46,605 bases of DNA. Origin: Thalassovita sp. GTDB lineage: Bacteria > Bacteroidota > Bacteroidia > Cytophagales > Flammeovirgaceae. The position numbers and the translations under genes were made by a program. This document shows, piece by piece, positions 17,453 to 25,400 of the stretch. The stretch spans positions 1 through 46,605 of the forward strand of contig PBYL01000168.1 of assembly GCA_002729595.1 (NCBI GenBank). The letters are read 5' to 3'. Positions within the stretch are counted from its first letter, which is position 1. Each line of letters starts with the position of its first letter. Below the pieces are notes generated by a model, which saw only the letters and a list, made by a program, of their open reading frames with translations, was not told where the DNA came from and did no database searches.

Positions 17453-18379
17453 TCATTTTATAGCAAATTTCTCAATGTTTTTTTGCGTAACTACTTCGAC
17501 TGCAATAGGAATTTTCTTTTCAAAATCCTTATTTCCTTTAATGTATTGGTCTGCAAATTCTGCCGCCTTTTGAGCCATGAGTTTTGGCGATTGCATGGCT
17601 GTCGCTTCTATCTTGTTATCGTTAATCGCCTGTAGAACATCATCTGCACCATCAAAACCGAAAACCATAATACTTTCGGCTTTACCAGCAGCCAACAAAG
17701 CTTGATAAGCACCCATTGCCATCGCATCGTTTCCACAAAATACCGCATCTATATTTGGATGAGATTGTAAGATAGATTCTAAAACCTCCATTGCTTTGTT
17801 GCGGTCAAAATCGGCACTTTGTTGTGCCACCATTTCAATTTCTGGGAAGTTATCTACCACACTGTGAAAACCTTTTGAGCGATTCCATGTGTTGTTGTCG
17901 CCAACCAAACCCAGTAACTCCACATACTTGCCTTTTTTGTTCAGCTTTCTCACAAAGTACTGCCCCAGTTCTACGCAGCCAGAAAAATTATCAGACATAA
18001 TCTGAGTTGCAGCCAAATCCAATGAGTTAATCTCTCTATCCATACAGAATGTTGGAATGCCTGCTTCCTTAGCACGTTTTACATTGGAGACAGAACCTTC
18101 TGTATCTGTAGGATTAAAAAGAATGGCAGAATAACCTGCCGAAATTACATTCTCAAAATGTTCGGCTTCTTTGGCGGTGTTATTTTGCGAATCGAAAATG
18201 GTGGTTTCGTAACCAAGTTCACGCGCTCGTTTTGCAGCAGCTTCTCCCAAAACCACAAACCAAGGATTATTGAGTGTTGAAATGACAATGGCTATTTTCT
18301 TATTTCCCTCAGACTCCTTTCGAGACTGGGAGCAGGAAATAAGCATCAATGTAATTAAAAAGATAGTTAGATATTTCAT
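17453..18379 (-). CDS. Sugar ABC transporter substrate-binding lipoprotein (RbsB-like)
   Basis: Starting at the ATG at 18379 this encodes 308 residues; an upstream TTG two codons earlier is less likely. It has a lipoprotein signal (lipobox LISC, Cys16) and the periplasmic binding protein type 1 fold: [37 protein letters not shown], then [17 protein letters not shown] and [10 protein letters not shown]. It captures the sugar and delivers it to the importer encoded downstream. The gene is separated from the transketolase genes by a 229-base gap, so it may also have its own promoter. Confidence 0.93.
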   Translation of the reverse strand: MKYLTIFLITLMLISCSQSRKESEGNKKIAIVISTLNNPWFVVLGEAAAKRARELGYETTIFDSQNNTAKEAEHFENVISAGYSAILFNPTDTEGSVSNVKRAKEAGIPTFCMDREINSLDLAATQIMSDNFSGCVELGQYFVRKLNKKGKYVELLGLVGDNNTWNRSKGFHSVVDNFPEIEMVAQQSADFDRNKAMEVLESILQSHPNIDAVFCGNDAMAMGAYQALLAAGKAESIMVFGFDGADDVLQAINDNKIEATAMQSPKLMAQKAAEFADQYIKGNKDFEKKIPIAVEVVTQKNIEKFAIK

Positions 18380-18608
18380 TTTCAATATTTTATGTGTTCG
18401 TATTCCCTTATTAAATAAGGTTTGGTTTTGGAAGACATCTAATTGCTTGTTAAATCAGATGGCACTCCAAATTGATAATTCTTATGATAGTTTGTTATAA
18501 ATGAGTCTCTTACAAGACTTCATCATACAGTAATTTAAAAAAATCGCTACAATTTTGGTAGTTGCATCATTGAATTTCTCAGTATTGTACTAAAGAATAC
18601 ATCTACGG

Positions 18609-19559
18609 TTATACACTAATATTTTCTTCAACTAGTGTTTTACCTACTTTATACAATCCTTCTTCTGAGATTCCATAATGATTAAAAATATCGACCTGAG
18701 AGCCTGTAACAGTGTATTCGTCTGGAATACCTACAATTTTAAAAGCGAGTTTTTTACCATACTGCATCAAAATACTTGCACATAGTTCACCTAAACCTCC
18801 ATTGATACAATGCTCTTCAACTGTTATCATAGATTGGCAACGGTCAGCAACTTCTAAGAGCAATTGCTCATCGAAAGGTTTAATGGAATGCATACTTACC
18901 ACAGTGCATTTTATACCTTCTTTCTCCAATTGTTCAGAGGCTTTGTAAGCATGGTAAACAGTTTCACCAGTTGCAATAAATGCCAAATCGTTACCATTCT
19001 TCAAAGTAATTCCTTTGCCCAATTCAAACTTGGTATTGCTATTATGTAAATGATACATAGGGCGTTTGCCAAAGCGGATAAATACAGGTTTGTCTACCTG
19101 CGCAGCTAATTGGATCGCTTCTCTTGTTTCGAAATTATCTGCCGGAACAATGATGTGTATGTTATTGATGGCTCTAAGCACTGCAATATCGTGTAAAGAA
19201 TGATGAGTTGAGCCTAAAGCACCATAGCTCACACCAGCACTAATTCCAATCAAATTGACAGGATTGTCTGAGTAGCAAACATCGTTTTTGATCTGTTCGA
19301 GCGAGCGAGCAGTAAGAAAGCAAGAAGGAGAAACGGCAAATACTTTTTTACCAGTAGAAGCCAGTCCGGCAGACATACCGACCAGATTTTGCTCTGCAAT
19401 ACCCACTTCCACAATCTGCTTTGGGTATAACTTTCCAAAATTCACCAGTTTACCAGAGCCGCGAGAATCACTGGTAACTGCTAATATGTTTTTGTCTTTA
19501 GCTGCAAGTGCTTCCATTGTTTCGGCAAAGGCAACCAAGTTTGGGATTCCTTGTTCCAT
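18609..19559 (-). CDS. Split transketolase, C-terminal subunit
   Basis: This 316-residue protein holds the pyrimidine-binding and C-terminal domains of a transketolase, with the catalytic Glu56 in EVGIAEQNLVGMSAGLA, then SYGALGSTHHSLHDIAVLRAI and a final domain TVEEHCINGGLGE. It pairs with the N-terminal half encoded immediately upstream (7-base gap). Split transketolases work as heterodimers that move two-carbon units using thiamine diphosphate. In this operon the pair likely cleaves a phosphorylated ketose. In the known D-apiose route the equivalent subunits are AptA and AptB. Identity with those is not shown here. Confidence 0.9.
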   Translation of the reverse strand: MEQGIPNLVAFAETMEALAAKDKNILAVTSDSRGSGKLVNFGKLYPKQIVEVGIAEQNLVGMSAGLASTGKKVFAVSPSCFLTARSLEQIKNDVCYSDNPVNLIGISAGVSYGALGSTHHSLHDIAVLRAINNIHIIVPADNFETREAIQLAAQVDKPVFIRFGKRPMYHLHNSNTKFELGKGITLKNGNDLAFIATGETVYHAYKASEQLEKEGIKCTVVSMHSIKPFDEQLLLEVADRCQSMITVEEHCINGGLGELCASILMQYGKKLAFKIVGIPDEYTVTGSQVDIFNHYGISEEGLYKVGKTLVEENISV

Positions 19560-19566
19560 ATCATTT

Positions 19567-20400
19567 TCACTTTATTTCTAGCAATAATTCTTTTTCTGCT
19601 AATTCTTTTAGCGCTAGTTCATATTGTTCGTCGCTAGGTACTCCATGATGCCATTTTAAAACATCTTCCATATAAGAAATACCTTTTCCTTTAGTAGTAT
19701 TGGCAATTACCAAATTGGGTTTGCCTTTTTCAAATGCGCCTTTATTTAATATGGTTGAAAGTACTGCGAAATCATGTCCATCCACTTCTTTTACTGCCCA
19801 ACCAAAAGCTGCAAACTTTTCAGCCAGTGGTTCATTACTTAACACATTTGATGTGCGGTCTGTTATCTGCAATGTATTTCGGTCGATAATGGCGGTTAAA
19901 TTATCTAGCTTATAGTGAGAAATTAACATAGCGGCTTCCCAATTAGAACCTTCTGCCAATTCTCCATCACCAAGAAGAGTAAATACTCGGTAATCTTTAT
20001 TATCCATTTTGGCGCTCATTGCCATGCCAGCACTTATAGCCAAACCATGACCCAAACCACCAGTGTTTTGTTCTATGCCATTTACCTTGCGTGTAGGATG
20101 CCCAACATAATGCGATTTGTATTGGCAAAGAGTTTCCAGATCAGATACTGGAAAGAAACCTTTATCTGCCAATACTACATAAAGTGCTTCCACCGAATGG
20201 CCTTTACTTTGCACATAGCGATCCCGATCTGGTGAATTTATGTTCTCAGGATTGACATTTAACACGTTGTTATACAACACGTTTAGAATGTCGATACACG
20301 AAAGACTTCCACCAGTATGACCTGCATTTGCTTTCTTTATATAATATAATATTTTTTTTCTGTATGCTACAGATTTCTTCTCTAATTCGATTGTCAACAT
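19567..20400 (-). CDS. Split transketolase, N-terminal thiamine diphosphate subunit
   Basis: From the ATG at 20400 this encodes 277 residues; an upstream TTG at 20418 is less likely. It holds the diphosphate-binding domain: HTGGSLSCIDIL, SKGHSVEALY, NTGGLGHGLAISAGMA, then the GDG...N cofactor motif (GDGELAEGSNWEA with the Asn further on in DRN). It ends after KWHHGVPSDEQYE, the usual boundary of the first transketolase half. The C-terminal half follows 7 bases downstream, so translation is probably coupled. It lies 37 bases after the isomerase gene. Confidence 0.9.
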   Translation of the reverse strand: MLTIELEKKSVAYRKKILYYIKKANAGHTGGSLSCIDILNVLYNNVLNVNPENINSPDRDRYVQSKGHSVEALYVVLADKGFFPVSDLETLCQYKSHYVGHPTRKVNGIEQNTGGLGHGLAISAGMAMSAKMDNKDYRVFTLLGDGELAEGSNWEAAMLISHYKLDNLTAIIDRNTLQITDRTSNVLSNEPLAEKFAAFGWAVKEVDGHDFAVLSTILNKGAFEKGKPNLVIANTTKGKGISYMEDVLKWHHGVPSDEQYELALKELAEKELLLEIK

Positions 20401-20437
20401 AAGCTTGGGATTGAACAATTAAAAAATGAATCTTGCT

Positions 20438-21859
20438 TTAATCTTCGATTTTCTCATCGTGATAGTAAACATCCCAATTGAGGTATTTACCTAGGGCTTC
20501 TTTAAGAATACTAGCAGTGTGAGAAGCATTCATTACAGCATGGTGTTCAAAACCATTGTTACATATATATCGCATTAAGCTTTGCAGCTTTGGTACTTCA
20601 GCTACAGCACGGTTGCCAAAAGTATTTAACTCGTCGTTTGTGAGCATGCCTTCACCAAAATATGCTCTCATTTTACCATCTAAATCTGAGGTGCTAACTC
20701 TACCATAAGTAAGCGGTCCGGCAGGAGTACGGCCTTCTAAAGCACCATAAGTATTTTCTACGCCTACGGTTGTGCCCAAAATAGGAGCGGTACTTATTCT
20801 AATATCTGGTAAGAATGATTTTGCCCAGTTTCCGCAATGGAAAAGCACACATTTATTTTCGTCTTCTGCATAGTTATTATTCCAATCTACCAGTGCACTT
20901 GGTGTGCCAGAAGCTAATTGCATGGCATACATGGTGAGTGTACCGGTTACATCAACTTCGCAAGCACTTGGCATTAACTGATCGCTCATCATACTCATGT
21001 TAGTGCAAACATTACAACCAAAGTTAGATTGTACCGATGTCCAACACTGTATTGCTGTTGCATCGAGTGCATTTTCTTCTATAAAATCCGAAAGAACTAC
21101 ACCGAGCTTTGCCATTTGGATAAGTTTGTCTTCGGGAGTTTTGCCAGTAGGAGAGTATGCTTTTATGCTTTCTAGTTTTTCTATTACTTTCTGATCTTTT
21201 GCAGTTAACTTGTTGGCATTGCCTAATATTTCAGATAGATCTATTGTAGTGATGGAGATGCCATTGTGTTCGAGAATTTTTTCGCTATATCGAACGGTTT
21301 TAAATGCACTCGGTCTAGCACCTACAGCACCGATACGTAAATTTTTTAAGCCTTTTACGACTTTGCAAACGCCTAAAAATTGTACTAAATCTTTGTGAAA
21401 GCTTTCATCTGTGGGATGAACAACATGTTTGTGGGTTATGGTGTAGGGAATACCATATTGTCTTAAGTTATTACATACTGAAATCTTACCACAAAAAGCA
21501 TCACGCCTTCTGGCTACATGCATTTTATTAATCTCATCGGGATATCCTTGAATAAGAATAGGAACTTTTAAACCTGATAGTCGAATTACATCTGCCACTC
21601 CTTTTTCGTCACCAAAGTTCGGTAAGCACACAAGGATTCCGTCGATTTCATCAGCATGTGATTTAAACAGTGCAGCGCACTTTTTCGCATCCTGATAAGT
21701 TTCTACTCCTCCGAGTTTTGTTTCATTTTCATTTGGAATAATGAGGTTAAGGTTCATTTTTTCAGCCAGAATTTCCAAGTCTTTTCTTGCCTCTGTCACC
21801 AAAATATCTGGAAAAAAATCACGATTACCCACTATTACTCCTAGTGTTGTTTTTTTCAT
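20438..21859 (-). CDS. L-fucose/L-arabinose isomerase-like sugar isomerase
   Basis: This 473-residue protein has the FucI/AraA fold layout. There are two Rossmann-like N-terminal domains (GVIVGNRDFFP, then ILVCLPNFGDEKGVAD, then RIGAVGARPSAFKTVRYSE), followed by the metal site: Glu301 in CEVDVTGTLTM, Asp325 in LVDWNNNY and His341 in LFHCGNW. These match the family's Glu/Asp/His triad that holds the divalent metal for aldose-ketose interconversion. It is the first gene of the operon and is divergent from an AraC regulator. The sugar is unknown. The published D-apiose isomerase is, as far as I recall, a different fold, so this may be an alternative first step. Confidence 0.85.
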   Translation of the reverse strand: MKKTTLGVIVGNRDFFPDILVTEARKDLEILAEKMNLNLIIPNENETKLGGVETYQDAKKCAALFKSHADEIDGILVCLPNFGDEKGVADVIRLSGLKVPILIQGYPDEINKMHVARRRDAFCGKISVCNNLRQYGIPYTITHKHVVHPTDESFHKDLVQFLGVCKVVKGLKNLRIGAVGARPSAFKTVRYSEKILEHNGISITTIDLSEILGNANKLTAKDQKVIEKLESIKAYSPTGKTPEDKLIQMAKLGVVLSDFIEENALDATAIQCWTSVQSNFGCNVCTNMSMMSDQLMPSACEVDVTGTLTMYAMQLASGTPSALVDWNNNYAEDENKCVLFHCGNWAKSFLPDIRISTAPILGTTVGVENTYGALEGRTPAGPLTYGRVSTSDLDGKMRAYFGEGMLTNDELNTFGNRAVAEVPKLQSLMRYICNNGFEHHAVMNASHTASILKEALGKYLNWDVYYHDEKIED

Positions 21860-21949
21860 CGGGTGATTTTTTTTTATGTAATTGTAATAGTATCTCGAAT
21901 TTTGATTAAATTCTACCTGTTTTCATAGTTATTTATATCATTTTCCGAC
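21860..21949. promoter_or_regulatory. Divergent control region of the sugar operon
   Basis: Ninety bases separate the isomerase start (minus) from the AraC start (plus). The sequence is AT-rich with A/T runs near the isomerase start. I cannot name an operator by eye, but this is where the AraC regulator would most simply act on both units. Confidence 0.45.
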
Positions 21950-22816
21950 ATGCTGTATAAGTTTGATGAAAAAAGAAATAGATACGATCCTTATGGTTTA
22001 ACCTGCGAACTTTGGGCAAAATCTAAAATGCTTAAGCCAGATCGACACGATGAATTGGAGATCAACTTTGTGCCTTCAGGCTCAGTAACCTATTTAATTT
22101 ACGATAAAGTTGTTGAAATTCCCGAAAACAAATTGGCGGTTTTTTGGGCACTTACACCGCATCAAATCATTCATGCATCAGGGCAGGCTCCTTATTATGT
22201 TTGTACAGTTCCATTTAATATTTTCTTAAATTGGAATTTTCCCAAAGAATTTATCAAGCATTTACTAAAAGGGAGTGTAATATTAGATAACTCTAACTTG
22301 AGTCTTAATCACGAATTGCTCTTGTTTGAAAATTGGCGGAAAGATATTGAAAGCAAATCTGATAAATTAAAAGACATTGCTTTATTAGAATTAAATGCTC
22401 GACTGCAAAGGTTGGCTTATAACGACTATCACATTGTAGGTAAAAACCTATCACTTGATATTGACCTGAAAAATGTGGGTATCGTTGAAAAAATTGCGGC
22501 GTATATTGCATCTAATTACTTACAGGATATTAAGACAAAGGATATATCTGACATAGTTAACCTCAACCCAGATTATGCAAATAGAATTTTTAAAGACTCT
22601 TTTGGGCTCACCATTCGGGAATATCTTCTAAACCAAAGAATATCACACGCTAAAAGAATGCTTTCAACAAGTAACCAAAAAATAACAATCATCGCCTTAG
22701 AATCGGGCTTTAATTCCATCAGCCGCTTTAATGCATCCTTTCTAAAAATTTGTGGTATCTCACCAAATGCATATCGCAAACAACATAGCCATTTGAGTAA
22801 TCCTTCTTTTTTGTAG
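21950..22816 (+). CDS. AraC family transcriptional regulator
   Basis: This 288-residue protein has an N-terminal cupin-like sensor (HDELEINFVPSGSVTYLIYD, then PHQIIHASG, typical of AraC ligand pockets) and a C-terminal AraC/XylS DNA-binding region. That region contains two helix-turn-helix units: TKDISDIVNLNPDYANRIFK, and ITIIALESGFNSISRFNASF followed by GISPNAYRKQ. It is divergent from the isomerase gene with a 90-base gap, so it probably senses the sugar and switches the operon on. It is the last gene before the insertion sequences. Confidence 0.9.
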   Translation: MLYKFDEKRNRYDPYGLTCELWAKSKMLKPDRHDELEINFVPSGSVTYLIYDKVVEIPENKLAVFWALTPHQIIHASGQAPYYVCTVPFNIFLNWNFPKEFIKHLLKGSVILDNSNLSLNHELLLFENWRKDIESKSDKLKDIALLELNARLQRLAYNDYHIVGKNLSLDIDLKNVGIVEKIAAYIASNYLQDIKTKDISDIVNLNPDYANRIFKDSFGLTIREYLLNQRISHAKRMLSTSNQKITIIALESGFNSISRFNASFLKICGISPNAYRKQHSHLSNPSFL

Positions 22817-22904
22817 GGGGTAAAATAAATATAATTGCCTCTTGTAAAATATGGCAATAATTAAACGATTTAACATAAGATCATTTAAAGAGTTTTTTGA
22901 AATC

Positions 22905-22921
22905 TCCTGAACTGGCCTTAC
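22905..22921 (+). repeat. Left terminal inverted repeat of the IS3-family element
   Basis: TCCTGAACTGGCCTTAC matches the reverse complement of the right end at 25900-25916 at 14 of 17 positions, with GCCTTAC shared exactly. Confidence 0.6.
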
Positions 22922-22937
22922 ACAAAGCTGTAAGCCC

Positions 22938-23377
22938 ATGAAAAACAAAGAAAAGTTACAAAAAACAACAACGAAAACGAGGGTCGTCCCAACGAAACGA
23001 AGTTTTGCGCTAGCACAGCGTCAGGAGATTATCTCATATTATGAGACCGGTGGCCGGCACCCGGATATTTTACTGCAGAAATTCTTTGCAAAAAATACCA
23101 GATATCGGTAAACTTGTTTAGGCAGTGGTTGAGAGCAGAAAGACGAAAAGAACAAAACCAACTCAAAAACAGTCAATGCCAAATGGATGATCCAGACTAT
23201 AAGGATAAAGACGCTGAAATTGCAGCTTTAAAACAAGACCTGAAAGCTAGTCAGAAAGAATTAAAATATACCAAGTTGAAAAATCAAGCATTGGATATTC
23301 TAATTGAAATTGCTGAGGAAAGATTTGGTATACATATAAAGCTTGCAGCCGCAAAAAAGTCTGGCCCATGGCGGTAG
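22938..23377 (+). pseudogene. IS3-family transposase OrfA, one-base frameshift
   Basis: The ATG at 22938 opens a frame with the OrfA start (KRSFALAQRQEIISYYETGG) that hits a stop just after FAKNTRYR. The rest of OrfA continues in the -1 frame as KKYQISVNLFRQWLRAERR, then a coiled-coil part and KKSGPWR. The switch falls at a run of six As (23090-23095). A seventh A would restore AKKYQISVNLF, so a one-base deletion (or a sequencing error) is the simplest cause. The helix-turn-helix would bind the element ends. Confidence 0.8.
23353..23359 (+). promoter_or_regulatory. Programmed -1 frameshift heptamer A AAA AAG
   Basis: In the OrfA frame the codons read GCA AAA AAG. A -1 slip on this heptamer joins OrfA to the OrfB frame, giving ...AAKKVWPMAVDKM. 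This is the classic way IS3-family elements make the OrfAB fusion transposase, and the orfB ATG at 23368 lies a few bases on. Confidence 0.75.
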
Positions 23378-24121
23378 ACAAGATGCGTCTTATATTCCCA
23401 TTGTTGAGTTTAAGCTTAATCTGTAGTTTTTATGATCGACATCGGCAGAGTTATTATGAGGCTGTACGACGTGAGAAAGCTTATCAAGAAGTAGCAAATA
23501 AAGTCATCAAAAAAGTAAATGCTCTCAGAGACCTATTGCCAGGTATTGGTACTTCAAAACTGCATTTTTTAATGAAGAATTGGCTAAAAACTGAAGGGAT
23601 TAAAATGGGTAGAGATAAGCTCCATGAGCTGCTCAGAGAAAGAAATTTGCTGATAAAAAAAAGAGATGGCATCAGAACTACCAACTCCAATCATCATTAC
23701 AGGAAATACAATGATAAACGCAGAAGTTTAGAAGTTACTAGACCAGAGAGATTATGGGTATCAGATATTACCGCGTCGCGTAGACGTACGTCCCAGTAAA
23801 AGGAAATTACTCGTACCTAAGCTTGGTAACAGATGCGTATTCACGCAAGGTAATAGGTTGGGCAATGGAAGATAGTCTAGAAGCTGAAGGGCCAATGAAA
23901 GCGCTACGGATGGCATTAAAACAGCGAAAGAATGACACGAAAATGGATTTAATGCACCATCGCCCGAACTCTAAGATAAAGGCAAATATTTTAGTATTTT
24001 TAAATTCGTTTTTAGTTAATATCTTCAACTGTTGCCCGAAGAGGAAATAAGCTCTGCTGGGGAGCATCCCGCAATGGCATTGTTTTAAGCAATAGGGAAA
24101 CAATCGGAAATATTCCAGCTA

Positions 24122-24151
24122 CCTCTTCAAGAGTTTACTTGAAGAGGTTTT
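24122..24151 (+). terminator. Plus-strand terminator inside the IS110 element
   Basis: CCTCTTCAAG (24122-24131) pairs perfectly with CTTGAAGAGG (24138-24147) around AGTTTA, then TTTT. The T tract is on the plus strand, opposite to the transposase. It would stop transcripts reading in from the interrupted IS3 gene, or end an RNA made from the element's right end. Confidence 0.8.
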
Positions 24152-24173
24152 CTTAGCAATCATAAATATCTAT

Positions 24174-25187
24174 TTAGACCACTTGTCTAAATTCCTCAAA
24201 AGGTATGTACTCTGATTTTCTTTTTACTACCGAGAATACCCTATTGATTAGTTTGGCTTTTACAGCATTGAGCGCTACACACTTTTCTTTACCTTGTTGT
24301 TTTTTGCGTTGATAGTAATTTTTCAGTTCAGAGTCATGCTGTATGGCAGTACAAGCACAATTACTTAACAAGGCTTTCATCTTTTTATTTGCTAATGGAC
24401 TTACTCTTGTCTTTCCTCTGATACTCACACCGGAACTGTATTCAAAAGGAGCCACACCACTAAAGGATGCAAACTTTCTCCCGTTTGGAAAGGCTGTGAA
24501 GTTTTGGGTATAGACTAAAAAGTATAATCCTGTTATGAGTCCAATTCCTGGGACGCTCACCGTTAGATTAAAGTTTCTTTTCAAACTGTAATCCTTTGCT
24601 ACTATTTCGCGTAGTATTTTATCAATCTCCTTTAGTTGTACCTTTATTATCTCAAGTTGTTGCTCAGACATCGATATTACTAAACTGTTATCTATTAGGT
24701 CTTTGGTATCCTTCATGTCTTGTAAATTCTGCTCCAAGGATACCTTTGTTTTAATCGTCCTTTCACGGTAGCCTAGAAGGCTTTTAATCTTTAGAATCGT
24801 TTTAGAAGCAAGTGGTTTGGGTGTCAGTTTATGTCTTCGACTAAAAAGAAAACTTACAATTCTATAAGAGTCTACCTTATCATTTTTGCCTCGTTGAATA
24901 CCCATAGAACGTTTAATCTCTAAGGGATTCTCCAATGAATAATCTATCCCTTTTTGTTCTAAATAGGTGCATAGATGCAATACATATACTCCCGTATGTT
25001 CCATCCCGAAGAAGCTCTGACTAAGATTTACTCCTTTTTCCTTTAACCATATTACCATCTTTTTAAAACCTGATAAGGTATTGTCAAATTTTTTATGGGT
25101 GTATTTTTCAGGGTATACACTACGACAGAATGCTACATCGAAAGTAGCTTTAGAAATATCTATCCCTATAAACCAATCATAACTCAT
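24174..25187 (-). CDS. IS110-family DEDD transposase (bridge-RNA-guided recombinase type)
   Basis: From the ATG at 25187 this encodes 337 residues. The N-terminal RuvC-like DEDD domain shows Asp10 (FIGIDISKATFD), Glu63 (GMEHTGVY), Asp103 and Asp106 (KNDKVDSYRI). A coiled-coil linker follows (about 145-195). The C-terminal Transposase_20 domain has VPGIGLITGLYF and GVAPFEYSSGVSIRGKTRVS, whose serine (251/252) matches the catalytic Ser region of the family. An upstream ATG at 25223 would add 12 residues, but the conserved start begins at MSYDWFIGID. Length and all key residues are intact, so this copy may be active. Confidence 0.92.
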   Translation of the reverse strand: MSYDWFIGIDISKATFDVAFCRSVYPEKYTHKKFDNTLSGFKKMVIWLKEKGVNLSQSFFGMEHTGVYVLHLCTYLEQKGIDYSLENPLEIKRSMGIQRGKNDKVDSYRIVSFLFSRRHKLTPKPLASKTILKIKSLLGYRERTIKTKVSLEQNLQDMKDTKDLIDNSLVISMSEQQLEIIKVQLKEIDKILREIVAKDYSLKRNFNLTVSVPGIGLITGLYFLVYTQNFTAFPNGRKFASFSGVAPFEYSSGVSIRGKTRVSPLANKKMKALLSNCACTAIQHDSELKNYYQRKKQQGKEKCVALNAVKAKLINRVFSVVKRKSEYIPFEEFRQVV

Positions 25188-25225
25188 ATGTTTATTATCG
25201 TTTAGATTTAACCATATTACCATTA

Positions 25226-25400
25226 AGTTGAAATCACTATGCCCTTTAATAAGCCTGGTTGCTTATAACTCTAATTGGTACTATTCCAACTCAACTGAAA
25301 CAAGGGGACTATATCGAGCGTTAAACCTTTAATGTTTACGGCAACCCATAGTTCACCCCTTGTACAGAGGTAATTGCCTTCCTATCAAAGTTACCATCTA
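25226..25400 (-). ncRNA. Candidate bridge RNA of the IS110 element
   Basis: Read on the transposase strand, the region folds into a 5' hairpin (GGTAA/TTACC, 25369-25395), a target-binding stem-loop (ACAAGGGG with CCCCTTGT, 25300-25363, inner pair ACTAT/ATAGT) and a donor-binding stem-loop (AGTTGA/TCAACT, 25226-25296, apical TAAGC/GCTTA). Guides in the donor loop: TTAGAGTT equals the element's right end, and TAAAGGGC is complementary to the left end. Guides in the target loop: TGGGTT pairs with the left flank (four pairs plus two wobbles), and CGCTCGA pairs with the right flank including the core (six pairs plus one wobble). Order and position match known IS110-type bridge RNAs. The 5' and 3' ends are approximate. 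Confidence 0.75.

Noticed and set aside
18609..20400. Split transketolase as 1-deoxyxylulose-5-phosphate synthase or a pyruvate dehydrogenase E1 pair
   Set aside because: The spacing of the GDG motif, the SKGH and NTGGLGHGL blocks, and the operon context with isomerase and kinase fit transketolase halves better.
12776..21859. Sulfoquinovose sulfo-transketolase pathway
   Set aside because: There is no sulfoquinovosidase, sulfonate exporter or reductase. A ribose-type importer and an FGGY kinase point to a non-sulfonated sugar.
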